A DNA stretch of 64,000 bases from Bradyrhizobium sp. 164. GTDB taxonomy: Bacteria; Pseudomonadota; Alphaproteobacteria; Rhizobiales; Xanthobacteraceae. The position numbers and the translations under genes are program-made. The stretch spans positions 62,001-126,000 of the forward strand of contig NZ_JADPKA010000001.1 of the NCBI RefSeq assembly GCF_023073715.1, given 5' to 3'. Shown here piece after piece: positions 35,213-44,676 of the stretch. The notes under the pieces were generated by a model. That model was not told the DNA's origin and did not search any database. It saw only the letters and a list, made by a program, of their open reading frames with translations. Position 1 is the stretch's first letter. Each line of letters begins with the position of its first letter.

Positions 35213-35803
35213 CTTGTTTCGCACCTTTCGGGTACAGCCAAGGGCGCCTGCATGGAAATCTATGCGCCCTCTTTGCGCAGCCTTCCAGAAGGCTCCAAAC
35301 TCGTCATGGCAACCTTGCCTGTCATTGACTGGAACGACTGCCTTTCGCGAGACCTGCGCAGTCTCCACAAAGAAGCATCCGCTGATGTCTATGCGGGGCT
35401 CGTCATGATCGATCCCTTCTCGTGCTGGGAGGATCTTGCCGATTTGTTGAAAGCTGCCGGGATCACGGGGGTCATAAACTTCCCACCTGCATCCCTCATT
35501 GACCGGTCGACGGCAGGCAGGCCGGTTGATACCGGACAGGAGCTCGAACTTCGACGGATGGAATGGTTTGCGAGCCTCGGATTCAAGACCTTGTTCACCG
35601 CCGGTGATGATTCCCAGATCACAGCGGCAGAGCGGCGACTTGGCTCGCATCTTTTCGGTATCATCCATTTTCCGGAAGAAGCTCTCAACCACGCAATTGG
35701 CGATGAGATGGAGCTGGTAAGCTTTAAGGACCAGGCATCGTCGTTGCCGAAGTACACGCTCCTGGAGGGCACCGGTTCGAAGCCTCAGGGACGAAAGACG
35801 TGA
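35189..35803 (+). CDS. Short PEP_hydrolase/TIM-barrel-related protein
   Basis: A 204-residue protein with a GTG start. SADVYAGLVMIDPFSCWEDL, LLKAAGITGVINFPPASLID and RRMEWFASLGFKTLFTAGDD parallel AGFSGVINYPT and the following helix of the full TIM-barrel protein and of the regulator's sensor domain. It is about 70 residues shorter and lacks the AGSS/GADM N-terminal strand, so it is either degenerate or specialised. It converges with the regulator gene (28-bp gap). Copy A of its start at 33846 shows it was once duplicated. No clear ribosome-binding site is present. Confidence 0.65.
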   Translation: MKATAIGKLVSHLSGTAKGACMEIYAPSLRSLPEGSKLVMATLPVIDWNDCLSRDLRSLHKEASADVYAGLVMIDPFSCWEDLADLLKAAGITGVINFPPASLIDRSTAGRPVDTGQELELRRMEWFASLGFKTLFTAGDDSQITAAERRLGSHLFGIIHFPEEALNHAIGDEMELVSFKDQASSLPKYTLLEGTGSKPQGRKT

Positions 35804-35831
35804 GGACCGGAAGGACGTGAGGAGCAGTAGC

Positions 35832-37607
35832 CTATTCCAATATCCGCAGCTTCTTGATCTTGTTGTAGAGGGTTTTTCTTGAAAGCCCCAGCGAGCGGGC
35901 GGTCTTTCCGCGGTGAAGCCTGTTGCGTTTCAAACCGTCGATGATCCACTCGCGTTCGGAAAGTGCACTTATGGGCTTAGCGGGTGACGACGCGTTCAAA
36001 AGGGGCTTTAGGACATCAGCTGTAATGTGGGTACCTGGCAGCATTACCAGCTGGTTGACGATCTGGCGTAATTCTCTCAAGTTACCCGGCCAATAATGGC
36101 CGGCGAGCGCCAGGAATGCAGAATTTTCTATCCCGAGCGTTTGCGCGTTCGAAACTCCCTTCGCCTCCACCGTGAAATGTTGAATGAGCTGCGGAAGGTC
36201 CTCCAGCCGGTTTGGCAAAGCGGGTAGTTCTATGTCGAGCCCAGCAAAGAAGGCAAGAAGGCGGGGACATAGAACACTTTCCAAGCTTGCTCCGCGAGCC
36301 ACCGTTACGGTTGCGATGATCCGGGCGTTTGACCTTACAAGGGATGCGCCGTTCAGCGGCGTGAAGGTACCTGTCTCGAGATAGTCGGCAAGACGCTCTT
36401 GCCCATCTCGCGACAGCTGATCGACATGCGTCAGCAAGAGCGCAGAATCGCTTGCGCCTTCCAGGAGCGACAGTTGGCGTCTCCTGTTCTCATCGGCCTC
36501 GGCGCCGAACAGCGCACCGATCATATCGATTGCGAGGCCCCGACGACAATGAAACAGCGCCGCGTTCACGTGCTTCCGGTCGCTAAAGGAATGAACGAGG
36601 CTTGCTATTCTCCGCTTCCCTGATCCCGCCTCGCCCCAAACGAGCACAGGGTTGGGACTAGCACCAAGGCGTCTTGCGGTCTCCAGGGTGCGCTTCATGA
36701 CTGAGGACTGTGCGATCACCCCATGTCTGAACCCACTTAACTGAAGCTGGCGCTCCAGGAGATCGACCTTCTCCCGCAACAAGTGAATGGTCTTGAACCC
36801 CGACGTCACCTCGAGGACTGACATTTCCAGTGGGACACGGTCGAGCGAAGAGCCGCCGATAAAGCCCTGGACACCCGTTTCGCGACAGATCTCCAAGAGT
36901 TCGTCAGGCTTGGTTATTGGCCCGCCGCCAAGCAGGCAGATAGCGTTTCTGTCAATCGATTGAGCCACACGCGCAACGGCGCTGGCACGCGCGGCAAGCT
37001 CCGCGAGGCTGATCGATGGGGCAGATCCGGTTTCGATGCTCCGGTTGAGATTGAAGTTGATGCAGATGGCTTCAGTGCCCGCTTCAACCATGCGCCTTGC
37101 CTCGGATTGGGTGCGCGTATAGGCGATCGTCATCAGGCCGCGTTTTGCCGCCTTCACCAAGAGCTCGATTTCCCGCTCGTAGCCAAGGCCGCATTTCTCA
37201 AGCAGTGACCTCCTGTAGTCATCGATATGGATGACAGATGGGAAGTTGGTGACCCCCGAAAAGCCCCATCTGATGATGCGCTCAAGCCACCGGTCGATAT
37301 CGAGCTGCGGATCGAAGGTGCAGGCTCCAAAAAACACCGGCAATTTCGTGCTAGGCAGGATCTCGGTCCTGCCGAAGCCGGCCACGAATTCATTGCAATT
37401 GCGTATTGGAAGAATCGAGGCTGGTGACGATCCGCCCATCGCCCGAAAACGACCAGCATTAAGCGCGAGCACGAAATCTGCGCCCGCGCGTTCGGCCGCT
37501 CTTGCGGTCATGCCCGATCCGATTCCCGCTCCCAGCACAAACGAACGGGAGTTCCGGAAGAACTGCCTGATCCCGCCGCCCCTTACCTGGTCCGCCCGCG
37601 TGTGCAT
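35832..37607 (-). CDS. Regulator: TIM-barrel sensor fused to degenerate AAA+ domain and Fis-type HTH
   Basis: The start is set at ATG 37607; upstream sequence overlaps the ABC ATPase gene. The 591-residue protein begins with a PEP_hydrolase-type TIM barrel (GAGIGSGMTARAAERAGADF, RWGFSGVTNFPSVIHIDDYR, GVQGFIGGSSLDRVPLEMSV). An AAA+ domain of NtrC type follows (VLVWGEAGSGKRRIASLVHS; GHYWPGNLRELRQIVNQLVM), then a C-terminal HTH_8 (RLHRGKTARSLGLSRKTLYN). The sigma-54 contact loop GAFTGA is replaced (LFGAEADENRRRQLSLLEGA). Walker B reads LLLTHVDQL instead of LFLDE. It therefore probably does not act as an ordinary sigma-54 activator. Last gene of the sugar ABC operon. Confidence 0.85.
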   Translation of the reverse strand: MHTRADQVRGGGIRQFFRNSRSFVLGAGIGSGMTARAAERAGADFVLALNAGRFRAMGGSSPASILPIRNCNEFVAGFGRTEILPSTKLPVFFGACTFDPQLDIDRWLERIIRWGFSGVTNFPSVIHIDDYRRSLLEKCGLGYEREIELLVKAAKRGLMTIAYTRTQSEARRMVEAGTEAICINFNLNRSIETGSAPSISLAELAARASAVARVAQSIDRNAICLLGGGPITKPDELLEICRETGVQGFIGGSSLDRVPLEMSVLEVTSGFKTIHLLREKVDLLERQLQLSGFRHGVIAQSSVMKRTLETARRLGASPNPVLVWGEAGSGKRRIASLVHSFSDRKHVNAALFHCRRGLAIDMIGALFGAEADENRRRQLSLLEGASDSALLLTHVDQLSRDGQERLADYLETGTFTPLNGASLVRSNARIIATVTVARGASLESVLCPRLLAFFAGLDIELPALPNRLEDLPQLIQHFTVEAKGVSNAQTLGIENSAFLALAGHYWPGNLRELRQIVNQLVMLPGTHITADVLKPLLNASSPAKPISALSEREWIIDGLKRNRLHRGKTARSLGLSRKTLYNKIKKLRILE

Positions 37608-37641
37608 ACCGGCCCCGCTTTTTGCACGGCAGGTCCAATAA

Positions 37642-38754
37642 CTAGCCCCAATTTGCGGGCGCGTGCAACCGTCGCAGCGCCTTTCCGTTCGCCATGAAGA
37701 GATGGCAGTCCACAGGCGAGGCTGCAAGACGAACCTTGCCAAGCCCCCTGGGGGGCTCGGCCTTTGGCGCCTTTGCAACCACTGTTTCATTTCCAGCGTT
37801 GCCGTAGATGTATGTGACGCTGCCAAGATGCTCGACAAAATCGACGTCGAGTTCGATTGCGATCTCCTTCCTCACCGCCGAAGACGGAGAGAAATCATCA
37901 GGCCGAATTCCGAGCGTGATCGGCTTGCCGACGAGCAATTGATCCGGCTGGACGGGCACGGAGACCGTCGTCCCCGCGTCCAGTTTGACGTCCAGGCCCG
38001 CCTCGTGTGCAGCCTCGATGTGGCCGTTGAGAAAATTCATCTTGGGCGAGCCAATGAATCCCGCCACAAATCGGGACGCAGGATTGTGATAAAGATCATG
38101 CGGGCTTCCGACTTGCTCAATATTGCCGTCCTTGAGCACGACAATCTTGTCGGCCATCGTCATGGCCTCGACCTGGTCGTGCGTCACATAGATCATGGTG
38201 TTTCCAAGCTGCCTGTGCAGCTTGGCAATCTGGACCCGCATCTGCACCCGCAATTCCGTGTCAAGGTTCGACAGCGGCTCATCGAACAGGAACACCTTGG
38301 GTTCCCGTACAATCGCGCGCCCAATGGCCACCCGCTGGCGCTGTCCCCCTGAAAGTTGTCGAGGTTTACGATCTAACAGATGATTGATCTGCAACAGCGA
38401 TGCCGTCTCAACGACTTTGGTATCAATCTCGGCCCTCGCAGCCTTGGCCATCCTTAGGGGAAAGGCGAGGTTCTCTCGCACCGTCATGTGCGGATAGAGA
38501 GCGTAGCTCTGAAATACCATGCCGAGGTTACGGTCGGCCGCGTCAACATTGTTGACGACCTCATTGTCGATCAAGAGCCGACCACCGCTGATGCGCTCCA
38601 ACCCTCCGATCATTCGTAGCAGCGTCGACTTGCCCGAGCCCGATGGTCCAACGAAGACGGCGAATTCGCCATGATCGATGGCCAGGTCGATGTTCCGCAG
38701 GATCTGGATGGTCCCGAACGCTTTACTCACGCCTTCCAAACGAACATCGGCCAT
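37642..38754 (-). CDS. Carbohydrate ABC transporter ATP-binding protein (MsmX/UgpC type)
   Basis: A 370-residue ATPase; the ATG at 38754 overlaps the upstream stop (TGATG). Walker A is GPSGSGKSTLLRMIGG, signature RQLSGGQRQRVAIGRAIVRE and Walker B FLFDEPLSNLDTELR. The C-terminal TOBE/MalK-type regulatory region (LGIRPDDFSPSSAVRKEIAI) places it with sugar importers. It energises the two permeases and the binding protein of this operon. Confidence 0.93.
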   Translation of the reverse strand: MADVRLEGVSKAFGTIQILRNIDLAIDHGEFAVFVGPSGSGKSTLLRMIGGLERISGGRLLIDNEVVNNVDAADRNLGMVFQSYALYPHMTVRENLAFPLRMAKAARAEIDTKVVETASLLQINHLLDRKPRQLSGGQRQRVAIGRAIVREPKVFLFDEPLSNLDTELRVQMRVQIAKLHRQLGNTMIYVTHDQVEAMTMADKIVVLKDGNIEQVGSPHDLYHNPASRFVAGFIGSPKMNFLNGHIEAAHEAGLDVKLDAGTTVSVPVQPDQLLVGKPITLGIRPDDFSPSSAVRKEIAIELDVDFVEHLGSVTYIYGNAGNETVVAKAPKAEPPRGLGKVRLAASPVDCHLFMANGKALRRLHAPANWG

Positions 38755-39581
38755 CACGCTCTCCTCTGTCGCGAGCTTCCAACCAGCGCCGGCGCCACCT
38801 CGATCTCCGCCAGACTGGATACGACGAAATCGGGCGGCATCAGTGATGAATCCTCTCGAGGCGGAACGCCGGTGGTCACCAGCACGGTCAGCAACCCTGC
38901 ACGGCTCCCGGCTTGAATATCCGTCGGAATCTGGTCGCCAATCAGCAATGTGGCACTGCGAGCGGTGCCCAGGCGCGCAAGTGCCGTCTCAATCATGTGC
39001 GGCTCGGGCTTACCAACGATCAGGGGCTCAACTTTCGTGACAGCAGCCACGGCCATGATCGTCGCGCCAGCTCCTGGCTCGAAACCTCCTGCGGTCGGCA
39101 AGAGGAGATCGGGGTTGGTACCGATGAACACCGCTCCGTCCAAAATCGCTTCCACCGCAATCCGCATCTTTTCATGCGTGATCTGACGGTCCAGCCCCAT
39201 GACGACGGCATCAGGTTTCCGATCGGTGACCTCGAGCCCCATGTCGGCGATAGCCTTCACGAGGGATGGCGCGCCGATGACAAATACACGCGCAAGGTCC
39301 TGGTATTTCGCGCGGAGGAGTTCGGCAGTGGTGACAGCACTCGTAACAACGTTTGTCGGCGCAATGGCAAGGCCAAACGCCTCCAGTTTGCGGACGACGT
39401 CCTCTGGCGTGTGCGTTGAATTGTTTGTCACGAAGCAGAACGGCAGTCCCGCCGCCTGCCATCGTCCAAATACCTGGATAGCATCGGCAATCGCAGCACT
39501 CCCGCGATAGACCACGCCATCCAGATCCGAAATGATGCCTTCTATTGGCGGCCAGTTGATGCGAAAGCCCGTGTTAGCCAT
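38754..39581 (-). CDS. HAD-IIA family phosphatase (NagD/phosphoglycolate phosphatase-like)
   Basis: A 275-residue protein with the HAD nucleophile motif IEGIISDLDGVVYRGSAAIA, motif II FCFVTNNSTHTPEDV, a C2-type cap and GKPEPHMIETALARLG, then LLIGDQIPTDIQAGSRAG (acidic motif). HAD-IIA members hydrolyse sugar or polyol phosphates. It overlaps the SDR gene by 8 bp. With the PfkB kinase and dehydrogenase of the same operon it probably takes part in metabolism of the imported carbohydrate. Confidence 0.9.
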   Translation of the reverse strand: MANTGFRINWPPIEGIISDLDGVVYRGSAAIADAIQVFGRWQAAGLPFCFVTNNSTHTPEDVVRKLEAFGLAIAPTNVVTSAVTTAELLRAKYQDLARVFVIGAPSLVKAIADMGLEVTDRKPDAVVMGLDRQITHEKMRIAVEAILDGAVFIGTNPDLLLPTAGGFEPGAGATIMAVAAVTKVEPLIVGKPEPHMIETALARLGTARSATLLIGDQIPTDIQAGSRAGLLTVLVTTGVPPREDSSLMPPDFVVSSLAEIEVAPALVGSSRQRRA

Positions 39582-40344
39582 TCATCAGCATCCCGCCATT
39601 CACGTGAACGATCTGCCCGGTCATATAGGAAGCTGCAGGACTTGCCAGAAAGACGGCAAGACCTGCGATATCCTCCGGCACCCCGACCCGCCCCAAGGGA
39701 ATCCGGCCGCTGTGGCGAGCTTCGGTCTCCTCACGCGGACGTCCATGCATCGGCGTATCGATGATTCCGGGCGCGATTGCGTTCACATTGATGTTGAGGG
39801 GCGCGCATTCATAGGCAAGCAGTTTGGTAACGTCGTGAACGATTGCCTTCGACAAGCAATAGTCGGCGCCACCGGCCTGGTAGTTGAAGACTGCCCCCTG
39901 TGAGGACAGTGAGGAACCGACGTTGACGATGCGGCCACCCCTCGCTTGCATGAAGCGCTCGATCGCTAATTTCGAGCATCGCAGAACAGCAACCGAGTTG
40001 ATCTGGATGGTGCGCTCGATCGTCGCGGCACTGCCTTTTAGGAGCGGCTGGGCAGACTTGATGCCGGCATTGTTGACCAGCACATCGAGCCGGCCAAAGT
40101 TCTTGGCAATCTCATCGAGGACCCGGGCGACGTCCTCCTCGCGAGTGACATCCATTGCCATCGGCAGGACGCCGTTGCCATAGCGCAAGCTTGCCAAAGT
40201 GTCTCTGAGGTTTGCAAGGTTGGTGTCAGTGGCAAGGACGTTCGCCCCTCCTGCCCTAAATGCATTCACAATGGCAGACCCGATGCCGCCGCCGGCTCCG
40301 GTCACGAGCACCGTTCTACCTAAAACTGAGAACTGTTCAGTCAT
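39574..40344 (-). CDS. SDR-family oxidoreductase
   Basis: A 256-residue classical short-chain dehydrogenase. The cofactor motif VLVTGAGGGIGSAIVNAFRA is followed by VLVNNAGIKSAQPLL, Ser in NVGSSLSSQGAVFNYQAGGA and Tyr-x3-Lys in DYCLSKAIVHDV, with AIAPGIIDTPMHGRPREETE near the end. Asp at the end of the second strand (VLATDTN) favours NAD. It likely oxidises the polyol or sugar taken up by this operon. It couples to the kinase gene by an ATGA overlap. Confidence 0.92.
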   Translation of the reverse strand: MTEQFSVLGRTVLVTGAGGGIGSAIVNAFRAGGANVLATDTNLANLRDTLASLRYGNGVLPMAMDVTREEDVARVLDEIAKNFGRLDVLVNNAGIKSAQPLLKGSAATIERTIQINSVAVLRCSKLAIERFMQARGGRIVNVGSSLSSQGAVFNYQAGGADYCLSKAIVHDVTKLLAYECAPLNINVNAIAPGIIDTPMHGRPREETEARHSGRIPLGRVGVPEDIAGLAVFLASPAASYMTGQIVHVNGGMLMNG

Positions 40345-41282
40345 TCCAACTCCAAGATCGTTTGTGACTTCAGAAACTCGTCAACCGCCTCCGCGCTCGG
40401 CATGGAGCTTTGAGCGCCGCGCTGTGTCACACAAAGCGAGGCCACGGCCAGCGCCTTCCTCACTGCTTCCCTTAACGGCAGCCGCTGGGCGAGTGATGCG
40501 GCGAACGCTCCGTTGAAAGCATCTCCCGCGGCCGTGGTATCAATCACCTTGACGGGAAAGGCCCGAAGCGCAAAAGACGTTTCCGCATCGGCATAGTATA
40601 CGCCTTGTGCACCCAGGGTGATCAGCGCGGCACTCGGCCCGAGATCAACAAGCCTCATGGCTGCGTGCGCGGCGCTGTTGAAGTCGTACACCTCGATCCC
40701 CGTCAGCTCAAAAGCTTCGGCCTGGTTCGGCGTCACGAAATCAACACTTCGCCAGGCCGCCGATGAAAGCCCCGGCCGCACCGGCGCCGGGTTGAAGATG
40801 AGCTTAAATTCCTTCTCGCATTTCATTTCGAAGAGCCGATTGAGCGCTCCGATCGGCATGCCCATTTCGGCGACCACGATCGCATCGTGCTCTATGAATT
40901 GCGCCGCGCCCTCGATCATATCTGGCGTCACGTTCAGATTGGCGCCAGGGTCGATGACAATCATATTGGAGCCGTCGTCACCGACCATAACCATGGCCGA
41001 ACCAGAGATCTCGCCCGCACAGATCTTGATGGCATCCGCGCGAACACCGGCCTCGCGCAGCGACTGCAACAGGGAGTGCCCGGCTTCGTCATCGCCAAGA
41101 CGCGTGTAGAAGTGTGGCTTGAGCCCGAGCCGGGCAGCGGCAACGGCCTGATTGGCGGCCTTCCCTCCAGGGTTGCGGGTCAATGTGCCCATCAGGCTTT
41201 CACCCGCCGTTGGCAGTCGCTCGACACTGAAGCAGAGATCGATATTTGTCGTTCCAAAGAACATCAATGGCCTGACACTCAT
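40341..41282 (-). CDS. PfkB-family carbohydrate kinase (ribokinase-like)
   Basis: A 313-residue kinase with the N-terminal PfkB signature region TRNPGGKAANQAVAAARLGL and the C-terminal VIDTTAAGDAFNGAFAASLA, which includes the catalytic Asp. It should phosphorylate a sugar or polyol with ATP. It overlaps the permease gene upstream and the SDR gene downstream by 4 bp each. Confidence 0.92.
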   Translation of the reverse strand: MSVRPLMFFGTTNIDLCFSVERLPTAGESLMGTLTRNPGGKAANQAVAAARLGLKPHFYTRLGDDEAGHSLLQSLREAGVRADAIKICAGEISGSAMVMVGDDGSNMIVIDPGANLNVTPDMIEGAAQFIEHDAIVVAEMGMPIGALNRLFEMKCEKEFKLIFNPAPVRPGLSSAAWRSVDFVTPNQAEAFELTGIEVYDFNSAAHAAMRLVDLGPSAALITLGAQGVYYADAETSFALRAFPVKVIDTTAAGDAFNGAFAASLAQRLPLREAVRKALAVASLCVTQRGAQSSMPSAEAVDEFLKSQTILELE

Positions 41283-42139
41283 TTTACGGCACCGAAGGTG
41301 AGGCCACGTTCGAGGTGACGCTGGCCGATAACGATCAAAATGACGGGAATGATCATTGTCAGGACCAACCCTGCGGCCATGACAGGGTAGAACTGCACGC
41401 CGGGGTTGAGCAGCTTGAGAAGAGCCACCGTCACCGGCGCCTTGGTCGAGCTGAGGATGAGACCGAGCGCGAAGTTGTGCCAGGCAAGCAGAAAGATGAG
41501 CAACGAGGCACCGATCAGGCCGGGCTTCAAGAGCGGCAGCACGATATGCAACATGACCCGGAAAGGTCTCGCGCCATCCATCGCGGCTGCCTCCTCGATA
41601 TCCTTTGGGATGTCTTCAATGTAGGAGCGGCTCAGCCAAACCATCATCGGCAGTGTGACGACCTGATAGACCCAGATCATGCCGAGATAGGTGTCATAAA
41701 GTCCGACCGTCTGGAAAACGCTGAAGAGCGGGATGACGACCAGAAACACCGGGGCAAAGCGAAATCCAAGAATGAAGAAGGCGATATCTTCCTTGAAGGG
41801 TATATCCCGCCTCGCCAGAACGTACGCCGCAGGAACTCCCACAGCTAAGGAGACGAGAACGGAGCCGAGCGCTATCACGACACTGTTCGTGATCGGTGTC
41901 AGGAAATCGACTTTGATGGTTCCGTAGCTGGTCGCCCCCGCCTTCGCCACATCGAACAAGACACGAAAGTTGTCCAATGTCGGCGAGAACACGAAACTCG
42001 GCGGCCAGGCCATGACCTCGGCCTGCTGCTTCAACGACATCGTCACGATCCAGACAAGTGGAAAGGCCAGGATCAATGCGCACAGTGAGACGAGCAGGTT
42101 CAGGACCAGATTGGTGGCAGTCGAACGTCTGAAGCGCAT
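41279..42139 (-). CDS. Carbohydrate ABC transporter permease (MalG type)
   Basis: The ATG at 42139 starts MRFRRSTATNLVLNLLVSLC; the 14 extra residues of the longer frame overlap the preceding gene. The protein has about six membrane segments and the EAA loop YIEDIPKDIEEAAAMDGARP. It pairs with the MalF-type permease. Confidence 0.92.
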   Translation of the reverse strand: MRFRRSTATNLVLNLLVSLCALILAFPLVWIVTMSLKQQAEVMAWPPSFVFSPTLDNFRVLFDVAKAGATSYGTIKVDFLTPITNSVVIALGSVLVSLAVGVPAAYVLARRDIPFKEDIAFFILGFRFAPVFLVVIPLFSVFQTVGLYDTYLGMIWVYQVVTLPMMVWLSRSYIEDIPKDIEEAAAMDGARPFRVMLHIVLPLLKPGLIGASLLIFLLAWHNFALGLILSSTKAPVTVALLKLLNPGVQFYPVMAAGLVLTMIIPVILIVIGQRHLERGLTFGAVK

Positions 42140-42150
42140 GTGTTGCCTTT

Positions 42151-43113
42151 TCAGCTGACGCGCTGCCGAACGAAGCGCCACAGCTTAACCATGGCGAACG
42201 TCCCGACCAGCACGATCATCCAATTGACCACCATAACTGCGGCCCCACGCCCGAAGGCGAGATTCTGGAACGCTGTAATGTAGGCGCGCACTGAAAGCAC
42301 GGCGGTACTGTTGCCGGGCCCTCCTTGCGTTGTGCCGAAGATGATGTCGAATTGATTGAGGGATTCGATCAACCGAAACACCGCGGCGATCAGAATGTAG
42401 GGAGCGATAAGCGGCAGCTCGATGTGCAGGAAGATTGCCCATCCCTTCGCGCCATTGACGCGCGCCGCCTCCCTGATCTCATCATTTATACCCTGCAGGC
42501 CGGCAAAAATGATCAACGCGAAGAACGGCGTATAGGTCCAAACGTCGATCAGGACGAGCGAGAACATTGCGGTCGCAGGGTCTGAAATCCAAGCAAAACG
42601 GCTGATGCCGGCAAGGGACAGCAGATAGTTCATGATCCCGCTTTGCGGGTCCATCATCGTCGTCCACATGAGCGCGACGCTCATTGGGGGTAGGACGAGA
42701 GGCAGGAGAATGACGGGCCTCATCAGGCGCGCAAGGAAGACTTCCGTGGCGAACAGCTTGGCAAGTGCGAGACCGAGCGCGGCTTGCACAAATACCGCCG
42801 ATCCGGCGTAAACAACGGTCGCGCGGACGCTGTTCCAGAAATCGGCTGTCTTGATCAGGGCTGCGTAATTGTCGAGGCCGATGAAGCGGACCAGCGGCCG
42901 CCCAAACTTGAGGTCAGTCAACGATTGAAACACGCCATAGAAGAACAGGAAAAGAAATCCGAGCAATATGATGATAGCAGGAGCGATCGCAGCAATGCTC
43001 CGCCAGTCGAGACGCGCCTCCTCTATGCCCCTTGCCGCCTCATGTTTTGACGGGGCAAGTTGGCTGGTCGAAGACTGCAGTGTCGCGATCACGTCGGATC
43101 CTCGAAGGTCCAT
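42151..43113 (-). CDS. Carbohydrate ABC transporter permease (MalF type)
   Basis: The ATG at 43113 (MDLRGSDVIATLQ) has AAAGG upstream and is preferred to the longer frame. The 320-residue protein has a first membrane helix IAPAIIILLGFLFLFFYGVF and the coupling loop GINDEIREAARVNGAKGWAI. It lies between the binding-protein and MalG-type genes. Confidence 0.92.
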   Translation of the reverse strand: MDLRGSDVIATLQSSTSQLAPSKHEAARGIEEARLDWRSIAAIAPAIIILLGFLFLFFYGVFQSLTDLKFGRPLVRFIGLDNYAALIKTADFWNSVRATVVYAGSAVFVQAALGLALAKLFATEVFLARLMRPVILLPLVLPPMSVALMWTTMMDPQSGIMNYLLSLAGISRFAWISDPATAMFSLVLIDVWTYTPFFALIIFAGLQGINDEIREAARVNGAKGWAIFLHIELPLIAPYILIAAVFRLIESLNQFDIIFGTTQGGPGNSTAVLSVRAYITAFQNLAFGRGAAVMVVNWMIVLVGTFAMVKLWRFVRQRVS

Positions 43114-43173
43114 CTCATTGACCTTTAACGTGTGAAGAGGCGGCAATTACGACTGCCGCCCCTTGCTTATGCT

Positions 43174-44559
43174 TCACATAGAGGAACGGATCTCTGATGC
43201 GAGGTCAGCCAAGGTTGTCTTTACATCGGCTCCATTGACCATCTTCTGCATGGCAACCGCCCAAGCATTCATTGCTTCGGCAAAGCCTACTCGGGGCGTA
43301 AAGGCCAATGCAGCCCTCTCCTGCACGCTCTTGAACGTGTCGACGAAGTTGTTGAATTCAGGCTTGGCAGCATATTCGAGCCAAGCCTTGTCGGCCCAGG
43401 TGGAGGCGCGCGGAGGGTTGACGAGCTTGCCGGCAACGGCACCATTCAGCTCGACCTGCTTTGACGTTGCCCATTGGATGAACAGCCAGGCCGCACCCTT
43501 CTTCTGGGAAGAAGCGTTCATCGCAAGCGACCAGATCCAGATGTTGGATTCGAAGTTCTTGCTGTTCGGAGCACGCAAGGAGGGTGCGAAGGCGATCTTC
43601 CCCGAGGCTGGCTTGCCGGCCACGTCGTTCCAGAACCCGAACATGTTGGAATCGATCGCCATCGCGGTTCGTCCTGAGTTGATACCATCGACCACTTGGT
43701 ACCAGTTGTCGTTGGCAAAGGACGGAGCCGCACATTTCCTGATCATGTCGACATAGTCCTTGTGGAACGCGATCGACTCTGGCGACTCCAGACCTGTCTC
43801 GAGCTTGCCATCCTTGATGAGGAAATCATGTACGCCGTAGGATTTGGCAATCGAGATGGCGGCGGTGTGGATGCTGCTCCAAAAGCGGACGCCGCGCACG
43901 CCCAACGGGGTAATCGCGCCGTCCGCAGCCTTCAGCTTTTCGCACGCCGCGGACATCTCTGGCGGGGTCGTCGGAACCTTGAGGCCGTACTTGTCGAGGA
44001 TGTCCTTACGGTAGAACAGCTGGATGTTCTCAAAACCATGCGGGATCGCCCAAACCTGCCCGCTTCCGGGCTCGATCTGGCCCTCCTTGACTTTCCAGGT
44101 CAGGGCATCCCGCAGCGCAGGGAAGAAGTCCTTGTAATCATAGCCTGCAGCGGTGAGTTTTGGATCGTTCAGATATCGATCGAGCGGCTCAAGCAACTGG
44201 CCCGGCGCGAGATCCCAAGCGGGCTGAATCCCCGTGCCCACGACGTCCCAGCTTGGTGACTTCGTGCTCAGTTGGATCGTCAGCTTATTCCAATATGCGT
44301 CGTCCGGATAAAGCTCCGGCGTCACCTTGATGCCGGTGAGCTTCTCGAACTCAGGCAGCTGGGCTGCGACCGCGTCGGCGTACGGATGAATGTCGTAGGC
44401 CCAGACGATCGATGCACCTTCGAACTGCCGCCAGTTGATGTCGTCCGCCTTGGCGTGGGTAGACGTCATGGCCGACGCGACCAAAAGCGTGCAGCATATA
44501 AGAGCTTTTCTGACAAAATCGGCAGAATGGCCGCAACCAGCGGCGAGCTTCCTTGGCAT
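43174..44559 (-). CDS. Carbohydrate ABC transporter substrate-binding protein
   Basis: The ATG at 44559 is preceded by CGGAGGGG, an excellent ribosome-binding site; the longer frame is not needed. The 461-residue protein has an export signal (LICCTLLVASAMTSTHAKA). A family 1 solute-binding fold follows (IVWAYDIHPYADAVAAQLPE, GIKVTPELYPDDAYWNKL, VWAIPHGFENIQLFYRKDIL). It is the first gene of an eight-gene operon ending in the TIM-barrel regulator. A direct-repeat site lies 118 bp upstream. The ligand is unknown. Confidence 0.92.
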   Translation of the reverse strand: MPRKLAAGCGHSADFVRKALICCTLLVASAMTSTHAKADDINWRQFEGASIVWAYDIHPYADAVAAQLPEFEKLTGIKVTPELYPDDAYWNKLTIQLSTKSPSWDVVGTGIQPAWDLAPGQLLEPLDRYLNDPKLTAAGYDYKDFFPALRDALTWKVKEGQIEPGSGQVWAIPHGFENIQLFYRKDILDKYGLKVPTTPPEMSAACEKLKAADGAITPLGVRGVRFWSSIHTAAISIAKSYGVHDFLIKDGKLETGLESPESIAFHKDYVDMIRKCAAPSFANDNWYQVVDGINSGRTAMAIDSNMFGFWNDVAGKPASGKIAFAPSLRAPNSKNFESNIWIWSLAMNASSQKKGAAWLFIQWATSKQVELNGAVAGKLVNPPRASTWADKAWLEYAAKPEFNNFVDTFKSVQERAALAFTPRVGFAEAMNAWAVAMQKMVNGADVKTTLADLASEIRSSM

Positions 44560-44676
44560 GATCCCCTCCGATGGGCTCTTTGGCCCGTAAACCACGCGCC
44601 CTCCTCATCCGAAAGGCCGCAGTGGCGGGAACGCTAGCGGTCATTCTTCCGTCGTAACCGGCTTTTCGAACTCAGG

